DNA of 64,000 nucleotides from Bdellovibrionales bacterium CG12_big_fil_rev_8_21_14_0_65_38_15 (lineage in GTDB: Bacteria; Bdellovibrionota; Bacteriovoracia; Bacteriovoracales; Bacteriovoracaceae): assembly GCA_002787775.1 (NCBI GenBank), contig PCUW01000050.1, positions 1 to 64,000 of the forward strand. The letters are read 5' to 3'. A program made the translations under genes and the position numbers. Below are positions 1 to 9,924 of this stretch, piece by piece (position 1 is the stretch's first letter; each line of letters starts with the position of its first letter). Below the pieces are notes generated by a model, which had not been told where the DNA came from, did no database searches, and was given only the letters and a program-made list of their open reading frames with translations.

Positions 1-1
1 A

Positions 2-328
2 GACAATGACCCAAAGATCATTGATCTTATTTTTAAACTAGCTTGGTGTGAGGGGAAGGATATTGGAGATCCGGATCTTCTCCTTAAATATCCAGAACTG
101 AAATCTCTGGATGTTTTAGCGTCTAGTAAAGAAATGCGTCGAGCTTTAAAGACAAATGTCGCACAAGCTATTGAAAATAAAGTGTTTGGAACACCTACAT
201 TCATTGTGAATGATGAATTATTTTGGGGTGATGACTGTAAGAATGATCTTTTAGACTTCATTGCTGGCAACGATCCACTAGATCGAGAGCACTTTAATAT
301 TTTTCTTGAGCGTTTTGGACGGGAATAA
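2..328 (+). CDS. DsbA/2-hydroxychromene-2-carboxylate isomerase-like protein, C-terminal part
   Basis: The reading frame is open from the first bases of the window to a TAA at 326-328, so only the last 108 residues are seen. The motif FGTPTFIVND followed by ELFWGDD is the cis-Pro loop and C-terminal region of the DsbA-like thioredoxin fold in the HCCA isomerase group (COG3917). That group is glutathione-dependent in known members. The N-terminal active-site region lies outside the window, so the substrate cannot be inferred. It is probably cytoplasmic. Confidence 0.75.
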   Translation, partial: DNDPKIIDLIFKLAWCEGKDIGDPDLLLKYPELKSLDVLASSKEMRRALKTNVAQAIENKVFGTPTFIVNDELFWGDDCKNDLLDFIAGNDPLDREHFNIFLERFGRE

Positions 329-364
329 GAGTCCCTTTAGGCTTATCTAAATAAAGTCATTTGC

Positions 365-370
365 TATACT
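365..370 (+). promoter_or_regulatory. possible -10 element upstream of the SelO-like gene
   Basis: TATACT lies 34 bases before the ATG at 404, and a strong Shine-Dalgarno (GGAGGAG, 392-398) sits between. No good -35 is seen at 17 bases, so this is a weak call. Confidence 0.25.
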
Positions 371-403
371 TATAAGAGTTATTGCCCTTATGGAGGAGCA
401 CTT

Positions 404-2224
404 ATGGCACATGGACGAGCCAGAAAAAATTTAGAAGATGAGTATTCTCAGTTCGATCAAATCGATGGTCGGCATCCGCTTCAAAAAGCTCTTCCAGAAA
501 TGGTTGTATCCTACAGAGTGAGAGAAAGAAAAGGGGCTAGGATAGCGTACTTTAATTTTCACTTGGCCAAAGAAATGGGATTACTTCCAGCTGATCAAGA
601 TGAGGTTATGACACCAGCTCTTGAAAAAAAATTATTAGAAACATTTAGTATCATCATCATTAATGAATTCGATGAAATGAATGGACGAAAGTTTCCTGAA
701 AAAGAAATAAAACCACACCGCTATATGGCGACTCGCTATCTGCAATTACAGCATCCAAATAAAACGGGAAAAACATCTGGGGATGGTCGCAGTGTTTGGA
801 ATGGTCAATTCAAAGGCAAAGGCGGAAAAGTTTGGGATCTATCTTCATGCGGTAGTGGAGCAACATGTCTTTCTCCGGCCACGGCAATTCAAGGCAAGTT
901 TTTTGAAAGTGGTGATCCTTCTATTTCTTATGGTTGTGGATATAGTGAGCTTGATGAAGGTTTTTCTACCGCCTTCTTTTCAGAAATCATGCATCGAAAT
1001 GGTTACTCAACGGAAAGAGCACTACTGGTTCTAGATTATGGTGGGAAAATAGGTTTAACTGTCAGAGTTCATCCAAATCTTTTAAGGCCTTCACATTTTT
1101 TTGCATGGCTAAAGCAAAGTGATCAAAAGGCATTAGAAAAATTAGTTGATCAATGGATCTTTCAACAAGTAAAAAATAAAGTTTTTGTTAATCTACCAAA
1201 GACTAAAGCTGGTCAATACAAGTTATGCCTTGATTGGTTAACTGATCGATTCGCAAGAACATCAGCTAGATTTGAAGATGACTATATTTTTTGTTGGCTA
1301 GACTGGGATGGCGACAATATTTTAATGGACGGCGGTATTATAGATTATGGGTCTATTAGGCAGTTTGGTCTTTTTCATTCTGAATATCGTTATGATGATG
1401 TCGAAAGATATTCAACAACTATTGTCGAGCAAAAACAAAAAGCTAAATATCTAGTGCAAACCTTTGCTCAAATGTTTGATTACCTTAAAACGAGTCAAAA
1501 AAAGAACATCAAGGAATTTTCTAATCATTCCAGTATGACTAAGTTTGATGAAATCTTCGAAGAGCAAAAAGATATAAATCTCTTGGAAAAGATTGGGTTT
1601 AATCAAAAACACACAGAGCTATTGCTAACAAAATATAGAAGTGACGTCTATGAATTTAGAAAAGTCTTTGCTTATTTCGAAACGGCTAAAAGTTCAGAGG
1701 GCCTCATTGAAGTTGCTGATGGTGTAAATCGAAATGCAATTTTCTGTATGAGGGACATCCTTCGTGAATTGCCACAGCTACTACTCGCGAGAGGAGTTAA
1801 CGCTCGCCTTGATGCTGATGAGTTTATTGAAATTATAAGAAGCAGTTATGCTAATGACGATGACGTCAAACTGACACCGACAATGAAAAGCAAAATTACA
1901 CAGTTTCAAGACCTCTACCTAAAATTAGTTGAATTAGTTGGAAAGACTTCAACCGTACTACTAACAATAACGATGAGATCAAGTGTTATTAATAAATACG
2001 ATAGAGTTACAGGGGACGCCGTTACAACTGTTGTTGATAAGGTCATGAATGCAAGACCTAAATTAAGTGCAAATGATATGTATGACGTTTTAAGAGAATT
2101 TACTGAATTTCAAAACCTTGATCCAGACCTTATTCAAAAAAGAGATCATAATAAGAAAAGTAATCGCGAGCGATTGATGAAAACTATGGTCAAGATCGTT
2201 CGTGAGTACCGTGAGGGGCTGTGA
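404..2224 (+). CDS. divergent SelO/YdiU-like protein (pseudokinase-fold), probable loss of the catalytic Lys
   Basis: The start is fixed by the GGAGGAG at 392-398. The 606-residue protein has no signal peptide. Three SelO (UPF0061, protein AMPylase) landmarks can be placed by eye: GDGRS (126-130); RVHPNLLRPSHFF (221-233), matching SelO RVAxSHxRxGxF; and WDGDNILMDGGIIDYG (301-316), matching the metal-binding TDNMSILG...DYGP segment. The usual LKGAGPT loop appears as LSSCGSGAT, which puts Cys149 where the catalytic Lys belongs. The Glu of SIREFL aligns with Thr in FSTAFFSEIMH. The C-terminal ~280 residues are unassigned and mostly helical. It overlaps the peptidase E-like gene downstream, so the two are probably cotranscribed. 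Family membership is inferred by hand alignment; activity is doubtful. Confidence 0.65.
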   Translation: MAHGRARKNLEDEYSQFDQIDGRHPLQKALPEMVVSYRVRERKGARIAYFNFHLAKEMGLLPADQDEVMTPALEKKLLETFSIIIINEFDEMNGRKFPEKEIKPHRYMATRYLQLQHPNKTGKTSGDGRSVWNGQFKGKGGKVWDLSSCGSGATCLSPATAIQGKFFESGDPSISYGCGYSELDEGFSTAFFSEIMHRNGYSTERALLVLDYGGKIGLTVRVHPNLLRPSHFFAWLKQSDQKALEKLVDQWIFQQVKNKVFVNLPKTKAGQYKLCLDWLTDRFARTSARFEDDYIFCWLDWDGDNILMDGGIIDYGSIRQFGLFHSEYRYDDVERYSTTIVEQKQKAKYLVQTFAQMFDYLKTSQKKNIKEFSNHSSMTKFDEIFEEQKDINLLEKIGFNQKHTELLLTKYRSDVYEFRKVFAYFETAKSSEGLIEVADGVNRNAIFCMRDILRELPQLLLARGVNARLDADEFIEIIRSSYANDDDVKLTPTMKSKITQFQDLYLKLVELVGKTSTVLLTITMRSSVINKYDRVTGDAVTTVVDKVMNARPKLSANDMYDVLREFTEFQNLDPDLIQKRDHNKKSNRERLMKTMVKIVREYREGL

Positions 2225-2886
2225 AACTAGTTTTTCACGGTGGCGGTCACGCAGAAGATAATAAGGCGTTAAACTTAGAAGCACTAAGGATGTGTAAGGA
2301 TAATGATCCTGTTATTACGTATATACCTGCATGTTCGATTGATTCGGAAGGTGATTTTCTAGAATTTGCCAAATCATTTCAAGATATAGGCGTCGGTCGT
2401 TTCTTATACTTTCCTATTGATGTTCCATTTGATCAAACCATGTTGATGCAAGTTCTTAAGTCTAATATGATTCACTTATCAGGTGGAAATACATTCTATT
2501 TTTTAAATACAATGAGAAAAGCTAAGCTGATGCCAAGATTAAAAGAATTTGTTCGAAGTGGTGGAGTATTAACGGGTTTATCTGCCGGTGGCATCATGAT
2601 GACTCCTGATATAAGTTCAGCAGGCTATCCGGAGTTTGATTGCGACGTTAATGATGAACATATGAAAGATTTTAGAGCACTGAAACTCGTTAATTTTGAG
2701 TTTTTCCCTCATTATAGAAATTCTAAAAGATATGAACAAGAGCTGATTTCTCAGTCGAAGTTGATTGATTATCCTATCTATGCTGTTCCAGATGGAAATG
2801 GCATCGTTGTTGAATCTGAAAACACTAAGTTTATCGGAAAATGTTTCTGCTTTTATAAAGGGAAAAAAATAGTTATTGGTCGTTAG
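2221..2886 (+). CDS. peptidase E-like protein (peptidase family S51)
   Basis: The protein is 221 residues, cytoplasmic, with no signal. It starts at GTG 2221 in a GTGA overlap with the stop of the SelO-like gene, which indicates translational coupling. LVFHGGGHAEDN at the N-terminus, HLSGGNTFYFL and the nucleophile elbow GLSAGGIMM are the S51 (dipeptidase E/cyanophycinase-type) signatures, with Ser in GLSAG as nucleophile. FFPHYRN and AVPDGNGIVV near the C-terminus also fit the family. Known S51 enzymes cleave Asp-X dipeptides or cyanophycin-derived peptides; the substrate here is unknown. The last 14 bases overlap the convergent COG3146 gene. Confidence 0.82.
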   Translation: MKLVFHGGGHAEDNKALNLEALRMCKDNDPVITYIPACSIDSEGDFLEFAKSFQDIGVGRFLYFPIDVPFDQTMLMQVLKSNMIHLSGGNTFYFLNTMRKAKLMPRLKEFVRSGGVLTGLSAGGIMMTPDISSAGYPEFDCDVNDEHMKDFRALKLVNFEFFPHYRNSKRYEQELISQSKLIDYPIYAVPDGNGIVVESENTKFIGKCFCFYKGKKIVIGR

Positions 2887-4009
2887 ATCTTTTAAAAGGC
2901 AACATTTTTTCTTCAAGGTCATTTTTTATTTCACTTAGTTGTTTCTTTTCTTTAATCAAAAATGCATTAATGGCAGTTTCAAAATTCTCATTTTCAATCT
3001 TATGAAAACTATCAATCAATACAGGCTCAAAGCCTCTAACAAGCTTTTGTTCACCTTGTGCTCCGGCCTCTACAATGCTCAGATTATTTTTAATGGCAAA
3101 TTCAATGGCCCGGTAATAGCAAAGTTCAAAATGTAGATAAGGAACTTCTTCAGTGCAGCCCCAGTAACGACCAAAAAGCTTTGAATCACTTTTAAGATGG
3201 ATGGCGGCAGCAATTGGTTTATTATTTATAGTCGCTTCAATATATAGCATTTGTTCTTTTTGTAATTCGAACCATCTCTCAAAAAAAACTTCATTTAAAT
3301 AAGCTTGAGACCATTTTTTTTGTATCGTCATCAAATAGACATTAGACATAAACTTTGCGTCTTCAGTTTTGATTTGATTCCCCGTTTTTTCATTTATTTG
3401 AATAGATGTATTTTCGAAGATAGCTCGTCTTTCTTTTTTAAAGTTTTTCCTCTTATCCTTTCTCAACATCGCTAGGAAATCATCAAACGTTTTATAATTC
3501 TTGTTTTGGAAATGATACTGAAGTGAGTGACGATGAAAATATTTCGAATGATGATTTAAATCCTTCGTTTCCTTGTTTGAAGTAAAAAGGAGATGAGTTG
3601 ATGAACACTTATAGTCTCTTGAAAGCTCTTTGATCGATTCTAGGAAAATATCTATTGATAAATTTTCTTTAGTAATCATTTTGGGAGCGGAGACAGGAGT
3701 ATGTGGTAGTGCTGCTAAAAGCTTTGGATAATAGTCTAGTCCATATTTCTCATAAGCTTGTGCCCAAGCCCAATCAAAGATGAATTCACCATAACTGTGA
3801 CTTTTTAAAAAAATTGGTAAAATTGCCTTTATAACTCCATCAATTGAATAGTGGAGATAAAATGGAATCCAACCAATTTCTGGACCGATGCACTTACTTT
3901 CTTCCAAAGCTTGATAAAATTCAAACTTTAAAAAAGGATGATTGTCTGGAACACAGGCATTCCACTGATGTGGATTAAAATCAAAAATGGAGTGCTTTAT
4001 ATCAATCAT
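2873..4009 (-). CDS. COG3146 (DUF482) GNAT/FemAB-like acyltransferase
   Basis: This 378-residue cytoplasmic protein has the COG3146 layout: an N-terminal HPFLKFEFYQALEES region, a basic MLRKDKRKNFKKERR segment, and the conserved C-terminal block GRYWGCTEEVPYLHFELCYY followed by EAGAQGEQKLVRGFEP. The family is assigned to the GNAT fold and resembles FemAB peptidoglycan aminoacyl ligases; its true substrate is not established. It is the last gene of the cmoA-cmoB-DUF454 operon and starts in a 4-base overlap with the DUF454 gene. Confidence 0.78.
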   Translation of the reverse strand: MIDIKHSIFDFNPHQWNACVPDNHPFLKFEFYQALEESKCIGPEIGWIPFYLHYSIDGVIKAILPIFLKSHSYGEFIFDWAWAQAYEKYGLDYYPKLLAALPHTPVSAPKMITKENLSIDIFLESIKELSRDYKCSSTHLLFTSNKETKDLNHHSKYFHRHSLQYHFQNKNYKTFDDFLAMLRKDKRKNFKKERRAIFENTSIQINEKTGNQIKTEDAKFMSNVYLMTIQKKWSQAYLNEVFFERWFELQKEQMLYIEATINNKPIAAAIHLKSDSKLFGRYWGCTEEVPYLHFELCYYRAIEFAIKNNLSIVEAGAQGEQKLVRGFEPVLIDSFHKIENENFETAINAFLIKEKKQLSEIKNDLEEKMLPFKRSNDQ

Positions 4010-4383
4010 TGTTTAGCTTTTGAGGGACGAGTCCAGATAAAGAAAAGAACACTAATCCCAATTGTGGTGACGATTGATTTTACCACGATATGAACTTTGA
4101 CAAAAATAAGTGTATAAGAAAAAAGCAAGACAATCATGCTTGTGGCCAAGGCTTTAGCTCTTGGGTTTATAACTCCGTCTCGTTCCCAGTCGCGAATCGT
4201 AGGGCCAAATATCTTGTGGTTTAAAAGCCATTGATGCCAGCGTTCAGAGGATTTTGAAAAACACCAGGCTGCTAATATAGCAAATGGAGTTGTGGGTAAA
4301 ATTGGTAAGAAAATACCGGCCACTCCAAGAATGATTGATATCCAGCCACAACAAAAAAAAATTATTCTTTTGCTGTTCTTCAA
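4006..4383 (-). CDS. ybaN: DUF454 (YbaN family) inner-membrane protein
   Basis: The 125-residue protein has two or three hydrophobic segments: residues ~7-40 with GWISIILGVAGIFLPILP, and ~80-118. The DUF454 signature is present: LPTTPFAILAAWCFSKSSERWHQWLL followed by HKIFGPTIRDWERDGVI. The function of the family is unknown. It lies third in the cmoA-cmoB operon with 4-base overlaps on both sides, so its expression is tied to tRNA wobble modification. No functional link is implied by the sequence. Confidence 0.85.
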   Translation of the reverse strand: MKNSKRIIFFCCGWISIILGVAGIFLPILPTTPFAILAAWCFSKSSERWHQWLLNHKIFGPTIRDWERDGVINPRAKALATSMIVLLFSYTLIFVKVHIVVKSIVTTIGISVLFFIWTRPSKAKQ

Positions 4384-5309
4384 GCTTTCTTCCTTACTTT
4401 TATCATAAAGCGCCTAGGTGCTGGGTGTCCTTCAATTGTTTTGCTTGGATCTTGTGGGTCAAGTCCATCAATCAATGATTGTGAAGGAGGAGGACACCAA
4501 GCTGTTAACCTCTGTTCTTCAGAAGTTAAATCGCTGTCGCTGATAACTTCGATATCGATAAACTTTGCTTTTTCGGCCCAGGAAACTAAACAGGGTAGTG
4601 TTGGTACGAACCAAACATTACCCATTCTGGCGTAACGGTCCTGAGGGAATAAAGCTATAGATTCTGTTCCAGGAATTCCAATCGTTTCAATGATTGCTGT
4701 ACCACCAGGGACCAGAGCCTCACGTATCGCTAGCAGTTGATGGATAGGAGATCGGTGATGGTAAACTATCCCCATATGAAAGATACAGTCCCAGCTATCT
4801 TTCCATTGATCGACATGCTCAACGCCAAACAGATCAAACTTTATATTTTGAAGACCACTTGCTCTTTGAATGAGTTCATATTGAGCTGCAAAGGGAAGGA
4901 CAGGATCAATACCATGGGCAAGTTCAACACCGAGTTCAGCTAAGCGAAATAAAAAATATCCATTATTACAGCCGATATCTAGAACTTTAGCTCCACAAAG
5001 GTTTCCAAGTTGACCTACTAGTCGGTCCCACTTCATATCACTGCGCCATTCAGCATCGATATGTTCGCCGCAAAGTTTAAAGGGACCTTTTTTCCACGGG
5101 ATCAAACTCTTGGCTGATTCAATCCATTTATCTTTATGTTGATCATTTGAATCGCCAACACAAACGATTCCATTTTGTATTTCAAAATGAGCTTCAATAC
5201 GTGGTAAGGCATCTAAGACGGTTCTTATTCTTTGACCATCTTTGCGTTGCCACCACAAATCGCGCTCTAATTTTAATTGTTCAAAGAAGGTCATTTGATC
5301 GCTAGCCAT
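4380..5309 (-). CDS. cmoB: tRNA U34 carboxymethyltransferase CmoB
   Basis: CmoB transfers the carboxymethyl group of carboxy-SAM to 5-hydroxyuridine at tRNA position 34, giving cmo5U. The 309 residues align with E. coli CmoB from SLIPWKKGPF through EWRSDMKWDRL, the SAM-type loop VLDIGCNNGYFLFRL, HMGIVYHHRSPIHQL, FPQDRYARMGNVWF and the terminal DPQDPSKTIEGHPAPRR. The N-terminus is a little shorter than in E. coli. Two starts are possible: ATG 5309 (19-base overlap with cmoA) or ATG 5294 in an ATGA overlap. It follows cmoA, which makes its cofactor. Confidence 0.96.
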   Translation of the reverse strand: MASDQMTFFEQLKLERDLWWQRKDGQRIRTVLDALPRIEAHFEIQNGIVCVGDSNDQHKDKWIESAKSLIPWKKGPFKLCGEHIDAEWRSDMKWDRLVGQLGNLCGAKVLDIGCNNGYFLFRLAELGVELAHGIDPVLPFAAQYELIQRASGLQNIKFDLFGVEHVDQWKDSWDCIFHMGIVYHHRSPIHQLLAIREALVPGGTAIIETIGIPGTESIALFPQDRYARMGNVWFVPTLPCLVSWAEKAKFIDIEVISDSDLTSEEQRLTAWCPPPSQSLIDGLDPQDPSKTIEGHPAPRRFMIKVRKKA

Positions 5310-6013
5310 GCCGCAAAGTTATACCAACGAAAAATCATATCAACCTGAGTGAAGCCTGCCGTCTCTAGCATTGAAATTTGTTGTGTCGGCGTCAGAGGTT
5401 TCATGACGTTTTCTAAAGCTTCGCGTTTTTGGGCAATTTCTAAATCAGAATATCCATGCCTGCGTTTAAAGTCATAATACAGATCAGTAATCATCTCTTG
5501 AATTTGAACTTGGCTTGAAGCAATTTTCTCAGCAAGAACAAAGCGACCGCCAGGCTTTAGAGCTTGATATAGTTTTTGTAATAATGCTGTTCTTTGTTCA
5601 AGAGGAATAAACTGGAGAGTATAATCCATGACTATCATATCGCATGGCTCATAATTCATCGTTAAGAGATCGCCATGAACTAATTGAGCTGGAACATCCT
5701 CATTTACAAGCTTGGCGTTACATTTATCGAGCATGGCCGAAGATGCATCAACACCTATAAGTTTGAGTGTTTTGTTACAGCTTGAAGCAGTCTTGTGCAT
5801 GAGAATGAGAGTTGTTCCGGTCGAACAACCAAGATCGTAAACGGTCGATTCATTTGGTAAGTAACGCCTAACCATATCCGCGACAATCCTATGGACTTCA
5901 CCGTAGTTAGGAATGGAGCGCTCAACCATATCGTCGAACACGGCAGCGACTTCATCATTGAAGCTAAAGTCATTGATTTGATTTTTCTTTTTTCCAAATA
6001 TTTCATCACGCAT
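5291..6013 (-). CDS. cmoA: carboxy-S-adenosyl-L-methionine synthase CmoA
   Basis: CmoA converts SAM and prephenate to carboxy-SAM for CmoB. The 240 residues show the class I methyltransferase fold: the SAM loop VYDLGCSTGTTL, IGVDASSAML, the acidic VHGDLLTMNYEPCDMIVMDYTLQF region, and the CmoA-specific VLAEKI and YYDFKRRHGYSDLEIAQKREALENVM segment. Length is typical (E. coli 247). It is first in a four-gene reverse-strand operon. The ATG at 6013 gives the expected N-terminus, with FNDEVAAVFDDMVERSIPNY matching the family. Confidence 0.96.
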   Translation of the reverse strand: MRDEIFGKKKNQINDFSFNDEVAAVFDDMVERSIPNYGEVHRIVADMVRRYLPNESTVYDLGCSTGTTLILMHKTASSCNKTLKLIGVDASSAMLDKCNAKLVNEDVPAQLVHGDLLTMNYEPCDMIVMDYTLQFIPLEQRTALLQKLYQALKPGGRFVLAEKIASSQVQIQEMITDLYYDFKRRHGYSDLEIAQKREALENVMKPLTPTQQISMLETAGFTQVDMIFRWYNFAAWLAIK

Positions 6014-6254
6014 AGCTAATTTGTTATCACCGTAGAGAGAGCTTTGTCTAAAGACTGTTACAATAAAATTTATGGACAGTAGTTGGAATTTAGACTATAA
6101 ACTTTGGCAGTTTGATATTTAAGGCTAAAATCGACAGGCATATAAGTATTTGTTTTTTAAGGAAATTTTTTTTACAAGAAGCCCCAAATGTTAACATGGT
6201 TGAATGTTTGAGAGCTTAAATACTGCTAAGCTAGTCGTTCATTTAGGATGTTTA

Positions 6255-6917
6255 ATGTTAACAAAAATCAACAGCATGATCTTTTATCTAGGTGATTCAA
6301 GTCCTTGCCAGTCGTTGATTGATTTATGTTCAGAGCAAGTTTTGGACCTTAAGGAATTTCAACAAGCCGATCAATTACTTAAAGGCTTAAAAGTAATAAA
6401 TTTTGAAAATGATAAAGTCGTTGTTCTTATCAATAAGGATTTTTCTAAAGACGACAAAGATAAGATTAATCAATTGTTTTCGATACTAAACGTAAACAGA
6501 TCAAAGGTCATGATTTGCTCTGCCGGAAGAGATATTGATACTTTTTCTTTTGATAACTATCCAAATCTCTTACATCTAAAGGGGGACGATTTTGCAAAAG
6601 ATTGTGCGGCGACGATTGTATCATTTTTTGGTGATCACCAATATGAAGACGTCGTCTTAGATGGAAATTTATTAAGTGGATTAACTTGTAAGCAAAAAGC
6701 ACTCATTCGACTATTTTTAAGTCGAGAAGATAGAGAAATAGAAAGGCATGATATTCTTGTAAATGTGTGGGGAGATATGACCATTCAACCTAAAACGGTT
6801 GATGTTCATCTTTATAACCTAAGGCGTAAAATTCACCGTTACGGCTATCTTATTCGCTCCGAAGGGGGCGGTCGCTGGAAGCTTTTATCTGAGCGAATTG
6901 ATCAAAACGATTCTTAA
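6255..6917 (+). CDS. orphan winged-helix (OmpR/PhoB-type) transcription regulator
   Basis: The protein is 220 residues from ATG 6255, chosen because AGGA (6245-6248) sits 6 bases before it; an in-frame ATG at 6204 has no ribosome site. The C-terminal ~75 residues are an OmpR/PhoB winged helix: LTCKQKALIRLFL, EIERHDILVNVWGD, the recognition helix TVDVHLYNLRRKIHRYG, and the wing IRSEGGGRWKLL. The N-terminal ~125 residues are about receiver-sized, but I see no convincing phospho-acceptor Asp/Lys pattern, so phosphorylation is doubtful. No histidine kinase is adjacent. It lies just upstream of acnA. Confidence 0.8.
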   Translation: MLTKINSMIFYLGDSSPCQSLIDLCSEQVLDLKEFQQADQLLKGLKVINFENDKVVVLINKDFSKDDKDKINQLFSILNVNRSKVMICSAGRDIDTFSFDNYPNLLHLKGDDFAKDCAATIVSFFGDHQYEDVVLDGNLLSGLTCKQKALIRLFLSREDREIERHDILVNVWGDMTIQPKTVDVHLYNLRRKIHRYGYLIRSEGGGRWKLLSERIDQNDS

Positions 6918-6936
6918 TTCTTAACGCTGTAAAACG

Positions 6937-6965
6937 TGGCAATACCTCTAGCAAACGGCTATAAT
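6937..6965 (+). promoter_or_regulatory. candidate acnA promoter
   Basis: The -10 is TATAAT at 6960-6965, a perfect consensus, with TGGCAA (6937-6942) 17 bases upstream as a weak -35. It leaves a ~45-base leader carrying GAGG before the acnA ATG. Confidence 0.4.
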
Positions 6966-7014
6966 TCATCCGTTATTCACATTTGCGTTATAAACGTTAA
7001 GTCGAGGTTTTAGC

Positions 7015-9678
7015 ATGAGCGAAGTTAAGAAGACTCTCAAGGTCGGCTCTAAAGAGTACACCTACTACAGTTTGAAAGAAGCGAAGGCGAAAGGCCTTGG
7101 TGATATTGATAAACTACCTAAAAGTTTAAAAGTTCTTTTAGAAAATCTTCTTCGCCATGAAAATGGTACGACAGTCGTTTGGGAAGACATTAAAGCTGTT
7201 AACGATTGGACTAAAACAAAGAGTTCTGATCGCGAGATTGCATACCATCCTGCTCGCGTCGTTATGCAAGACTTTACAGGTGTTCCAGCAGTTGTTGATC
7301 TAGCAGCTATGCGTGAAGCCATGAATACACTTGGTGGAAATCCAGAAAAAATTAATCCACTTTCACCAGTTGATCTTGTCATTGATCACTCAGTGATGGT
7401 TGAACACTTTGGCGACAAAGAAGCGTTTGAAAAGAACGTAGAAATTGAATACGAAAGAAATATGGAACGCTATAAGTTTTTGAAATGGGGCCAAAAGTCC
7501 TTTAAAAACTTTCGCGTTGTTCCTCCTGGCACAGGTATCATTCACCAAGTTAATCTTGAGTACCTTGCAAAAGTTGTTTGGACAAAAGAAGAAGATGGCA
7601 AAACTGTTGCCTACCCAGACACATGTGTTGGTACTGATAGCCACACAACCATGATCAACGGTCTTTCTGTTCTTGGTTGGGGCGTAGGTGGTATTGAAGC
7701 TGAAGCGGCCATGCTTGGGCAACCAGTGACAATGCTTATTCCTGAAGTTGTTGGTTTTAAATTAAACGGAAAACTTAAAGAAGGCGTAACAGCGACTGAC
7801 TTAGTTTTATTTGTGACTCAAGCTCTTCGTAAACACGGAGTGGTTGGTAAGTTTGTTGAGTTCTTTGGCCCAGGAATGAGTGAGCTTCCACTGGCTGATC
7901 GTGCAACTCTTGCTAACATGGCTCCAGAGTACGGCGCAACTTGCGGCTTCTTTCCAATCGATGACAAGACAATTGAATATTTAAGATTTTCTGGCCGTGA
8001 AGAAGAAACTGTTGCTCTTGTTGAATCTTACGCAAAAGAGCAAGGTCTTTGGACTAATGCAGGAGATGCTGATCCAGTATTCTCGTCTGTTCTTGAACTT
8101 GATCTTGGAACAGTTGAGCCATGTCTTTCAGGTCCTAAGCGTCCACAAGATAAAGTTCTGTTAAAAGATGCAAAAGCATCATTTGAGTCAGTTGCACAAT
8201 CTGGCTTTAATTATCCTGCCGACGTTTTTCAAAAAGAATACGATGTAGAAGGTAAGGATTATAAACTTAAAAATGGTCACGTTGTTGTCGCCGCGATTAC
8301 ATCTTGTACCAATACATCAAACCCATCTGTTTTAATTGCTGCTGGTTTAGTGGCGAAAAAAGCTAATGAGATGGGCATGAAAGTTAAGCCATGGGTTAAA
8401 ACATCTTTAGCTCCAGGCTCTCAAGTTGTGACTGATTATCTGGTTGAATCAGGTCTTCAGCATCACTTGGATGATATGGGCTTTAACCTTGTTGGTTATG
8501 GATGTACCACTTGTATTGGTAACACTGGACCACTTCCAGCTCCAATTTCAAAATGTATTAATGATAACGATCTTCTAGGTGTTTCAGTTCTCTCTGGAAA
8601 CAGAAATTTTGAAGGTCGTATTAGTCCTGATGTTAAAGCAAACTATCTCGCTTCTCCTCCTCTCGTTGTTGCCTATGCACTTGCAGGATCGATGACTGTT
8701 GATGTTTCTAAAGATTCATTAGGTAAAGATAAGAATGGAAAAGATGTTTACTTAAAAGATCTCTGGCCATCAAATGATGAAATCGCCGGTGTGATCTTAA
8801 AGCATTTATCAGCTCAGATGTATGCCAAACGTTATGCTAACGTATTTGAAGGGGACTCGAAGTGGCAAGCAGTGCCAGCTTCTAAAGGTCAGCTTTATGA
8901 CTGGGAAGAGTCTTCAACTTATATTAGAAACCCGACTTTCTTTGAAAATATTAAAGATGGTGCGGTCGATACATTTGAAGTTAAACAAGCACGTTTACTC
9001 GCTTTGTTTGGTGACTCAGTAACGACAGACCATATTTCACCTGCAGGTAATATCAAAAAAGATTCTCCTGCCGGTGCATACTTGACTGAGCATGGAGTTG
9101 CTCCCATTGACTTTAACTCTTACGGCTCTCGCCGCGGTAACCATGAAGTCATGATGCGCGGAACTTTTGCTAATATTCGTATCAAAAACGAAATGATTCC
9201 TGGAGTTGAAGGCGGATTCACTAAGCATATTGAAAGTGGCAAGCAGATGAGTATCTACGATGCGGCCATGGAATATGCTAAAGAAAAGCGCCAACTTGTG
9301 GTTGTCGGAGGTAAGGAATACGGTACAGGTTCTTCAAGAGACTGGGCAGCAAAAGGTACATTCCTTCAAGGCGTAAAAGCAGTACTTGTAGAGAGCTTTG
9401 AACGTATTCATAGATCAAACCTTATCGGTATGGGTGTAATGCCTCTACAATTTCCACAAGGCGTTGATAGAAAAACCTTAAAGCTTGATGGAACAGAACT
9501 TGTTGATATCAAGCCCGTTGGTGGCTTAGCTCCTCAACAAAAAGTAGAAGTGACTTTTACTCGCGCTGATGGATCAAAAGAGACAATCAAAGCCGAGTCA
9601 AGAATTGATACTGTTGATGAACTCAACTATTTTAAAAATGGTGGAATTCTTCAGTATGTTTTAAGAAGATTAAACTAA
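7015..9678 (+). CDS. acnA: aconitate hydratase A
   Basis: Aconitase A interconverts citrate and isocitrate in the TCA cycle using a 4Fe-4S cluster. The 887 residues match the AcnA/IRP-type family in length and order: [59 protein letters not shown], then cluster ligands in [11 protein letters not shown] and [13 protein letters not shown]. The C-terminal swivel domain has [13 protein letters not shown] and [13 protein letters not shown]. The gene stands alone with its own candidate promoter and a strong terminator. Confidence 0.98.
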   Translation: MSEVKKTLKVGSKEYTYYSLKEAKAKGLGDIDKLPKSLKVLLENLLRHENGTTVVWEDIKAVNDWTKTKSSDREIAYHPARVVMQDFTGVPAVVDLAAMREAMNTLGGNPEKINPLSPVDLVIDHSVMVEHFGDKEAFEKNVEIEYERNMERYKFLKWGQKSFKNFRVVPPGTGIIHQVNLEYLAKVVWTKEEDGKTVAYPDTCVGTDSHTTMINGLSVLGWGVGGIEAEAAMLGQPVTMLIPEVVGFKLNGKLKEGVTATDLVLFVTQALRKHGVVGKFVEFFGPGMSELPLADRATLANMAPEYGATCGFFPIDDKTIEYLRFSGREEETVALVESYAKEQGLWTNAGDADPVFSSVLELDLGTVEPCLSGPKRPQDKVLLKDAKASFESVAQSGFNYPADVFQKEYDVEGKDYKLKNGHVVVAAITSCTNTSNPSVLIAAGLVAKKANEMGMKVKPWVKTSLAPGSQVVTDYLVESGLQHHLDDMGFNLVGYGCTTCIGNTGPLPAPISKCINDNDLLGVSVLSGNRNFEGRISPDVKANYLASPPLVVAYALAGSMTVDVSKDSLGKDKNGKDVYLKDLWPSNDEIAGVILKHLSAQMYAKRYANVFEGDSKWQAVPASKGQLYDWEESSTYIRNPTFFENIKDGAVDTFEVKQARLLALFGDSVTTDHISPAGNIKKDSPAGAYLTEHGVAPIDFNSYGSRRGNHEVMMRGTFANIRIKNEMIPGVEGGFTKHIESGKQMSIYDAAMEYAKEKRQLVVVGGKEYGTGSSRDWAAKGTFLQGVKAVLVESFERIHRSNLIGMGVMPLQFPQGVDRKTLKLDGTELVDIKPVGGLAPQQKVEVTFTRADGSKETIKAESRIDTVDELNYFKNGGILQYVLRRLN

Positions 9679-9685
9679 AAAAGAG

Positions 9686-9713
9686 TAGGCGCCTTTTTTA
9701 GGCGCCTATTTTT
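9686..9713 (+). terminator. rho-independent terminator of acnA
   Basis: A perfect stem TAGGCGCC (9686-9693) / GGCGCCTA (9701-9708) closes a T-rich loop and is followed by TTTTT, 8 bases after the acnA stop. Confidence 0.92.
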
Positions 9714-9924
9714 ATATATTTGATCTGATTGTTTTTATGAGTGTTTAGCCAGGATTTAGATCATCAAGACCTTGCACGAAGCATTACTTTAAACTCAATG
9801 TTTCTACTCAACTAATAAATTCTAACTAGGCAGTAAGTATCTATAAATTGGTCCTTTTACCTTGGGCCCGCAAGGCCTAAAATAAGATCACTATTTTCTT
9901 TCCTTCAGATTATCGGAGTTCTGA

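Noticed and set aside
7390-7722. Reverse-strand frames within acnA
   Set aside because: They lie wholly under conserved aconitase motifs and have no independent support.
9853-9892. CCTTGGGCCCGCAAGG hairpin before prc as a riboswitch
   Set aside because: It is a single short GC-rich stem without conserved riboswitch features; too little to call.
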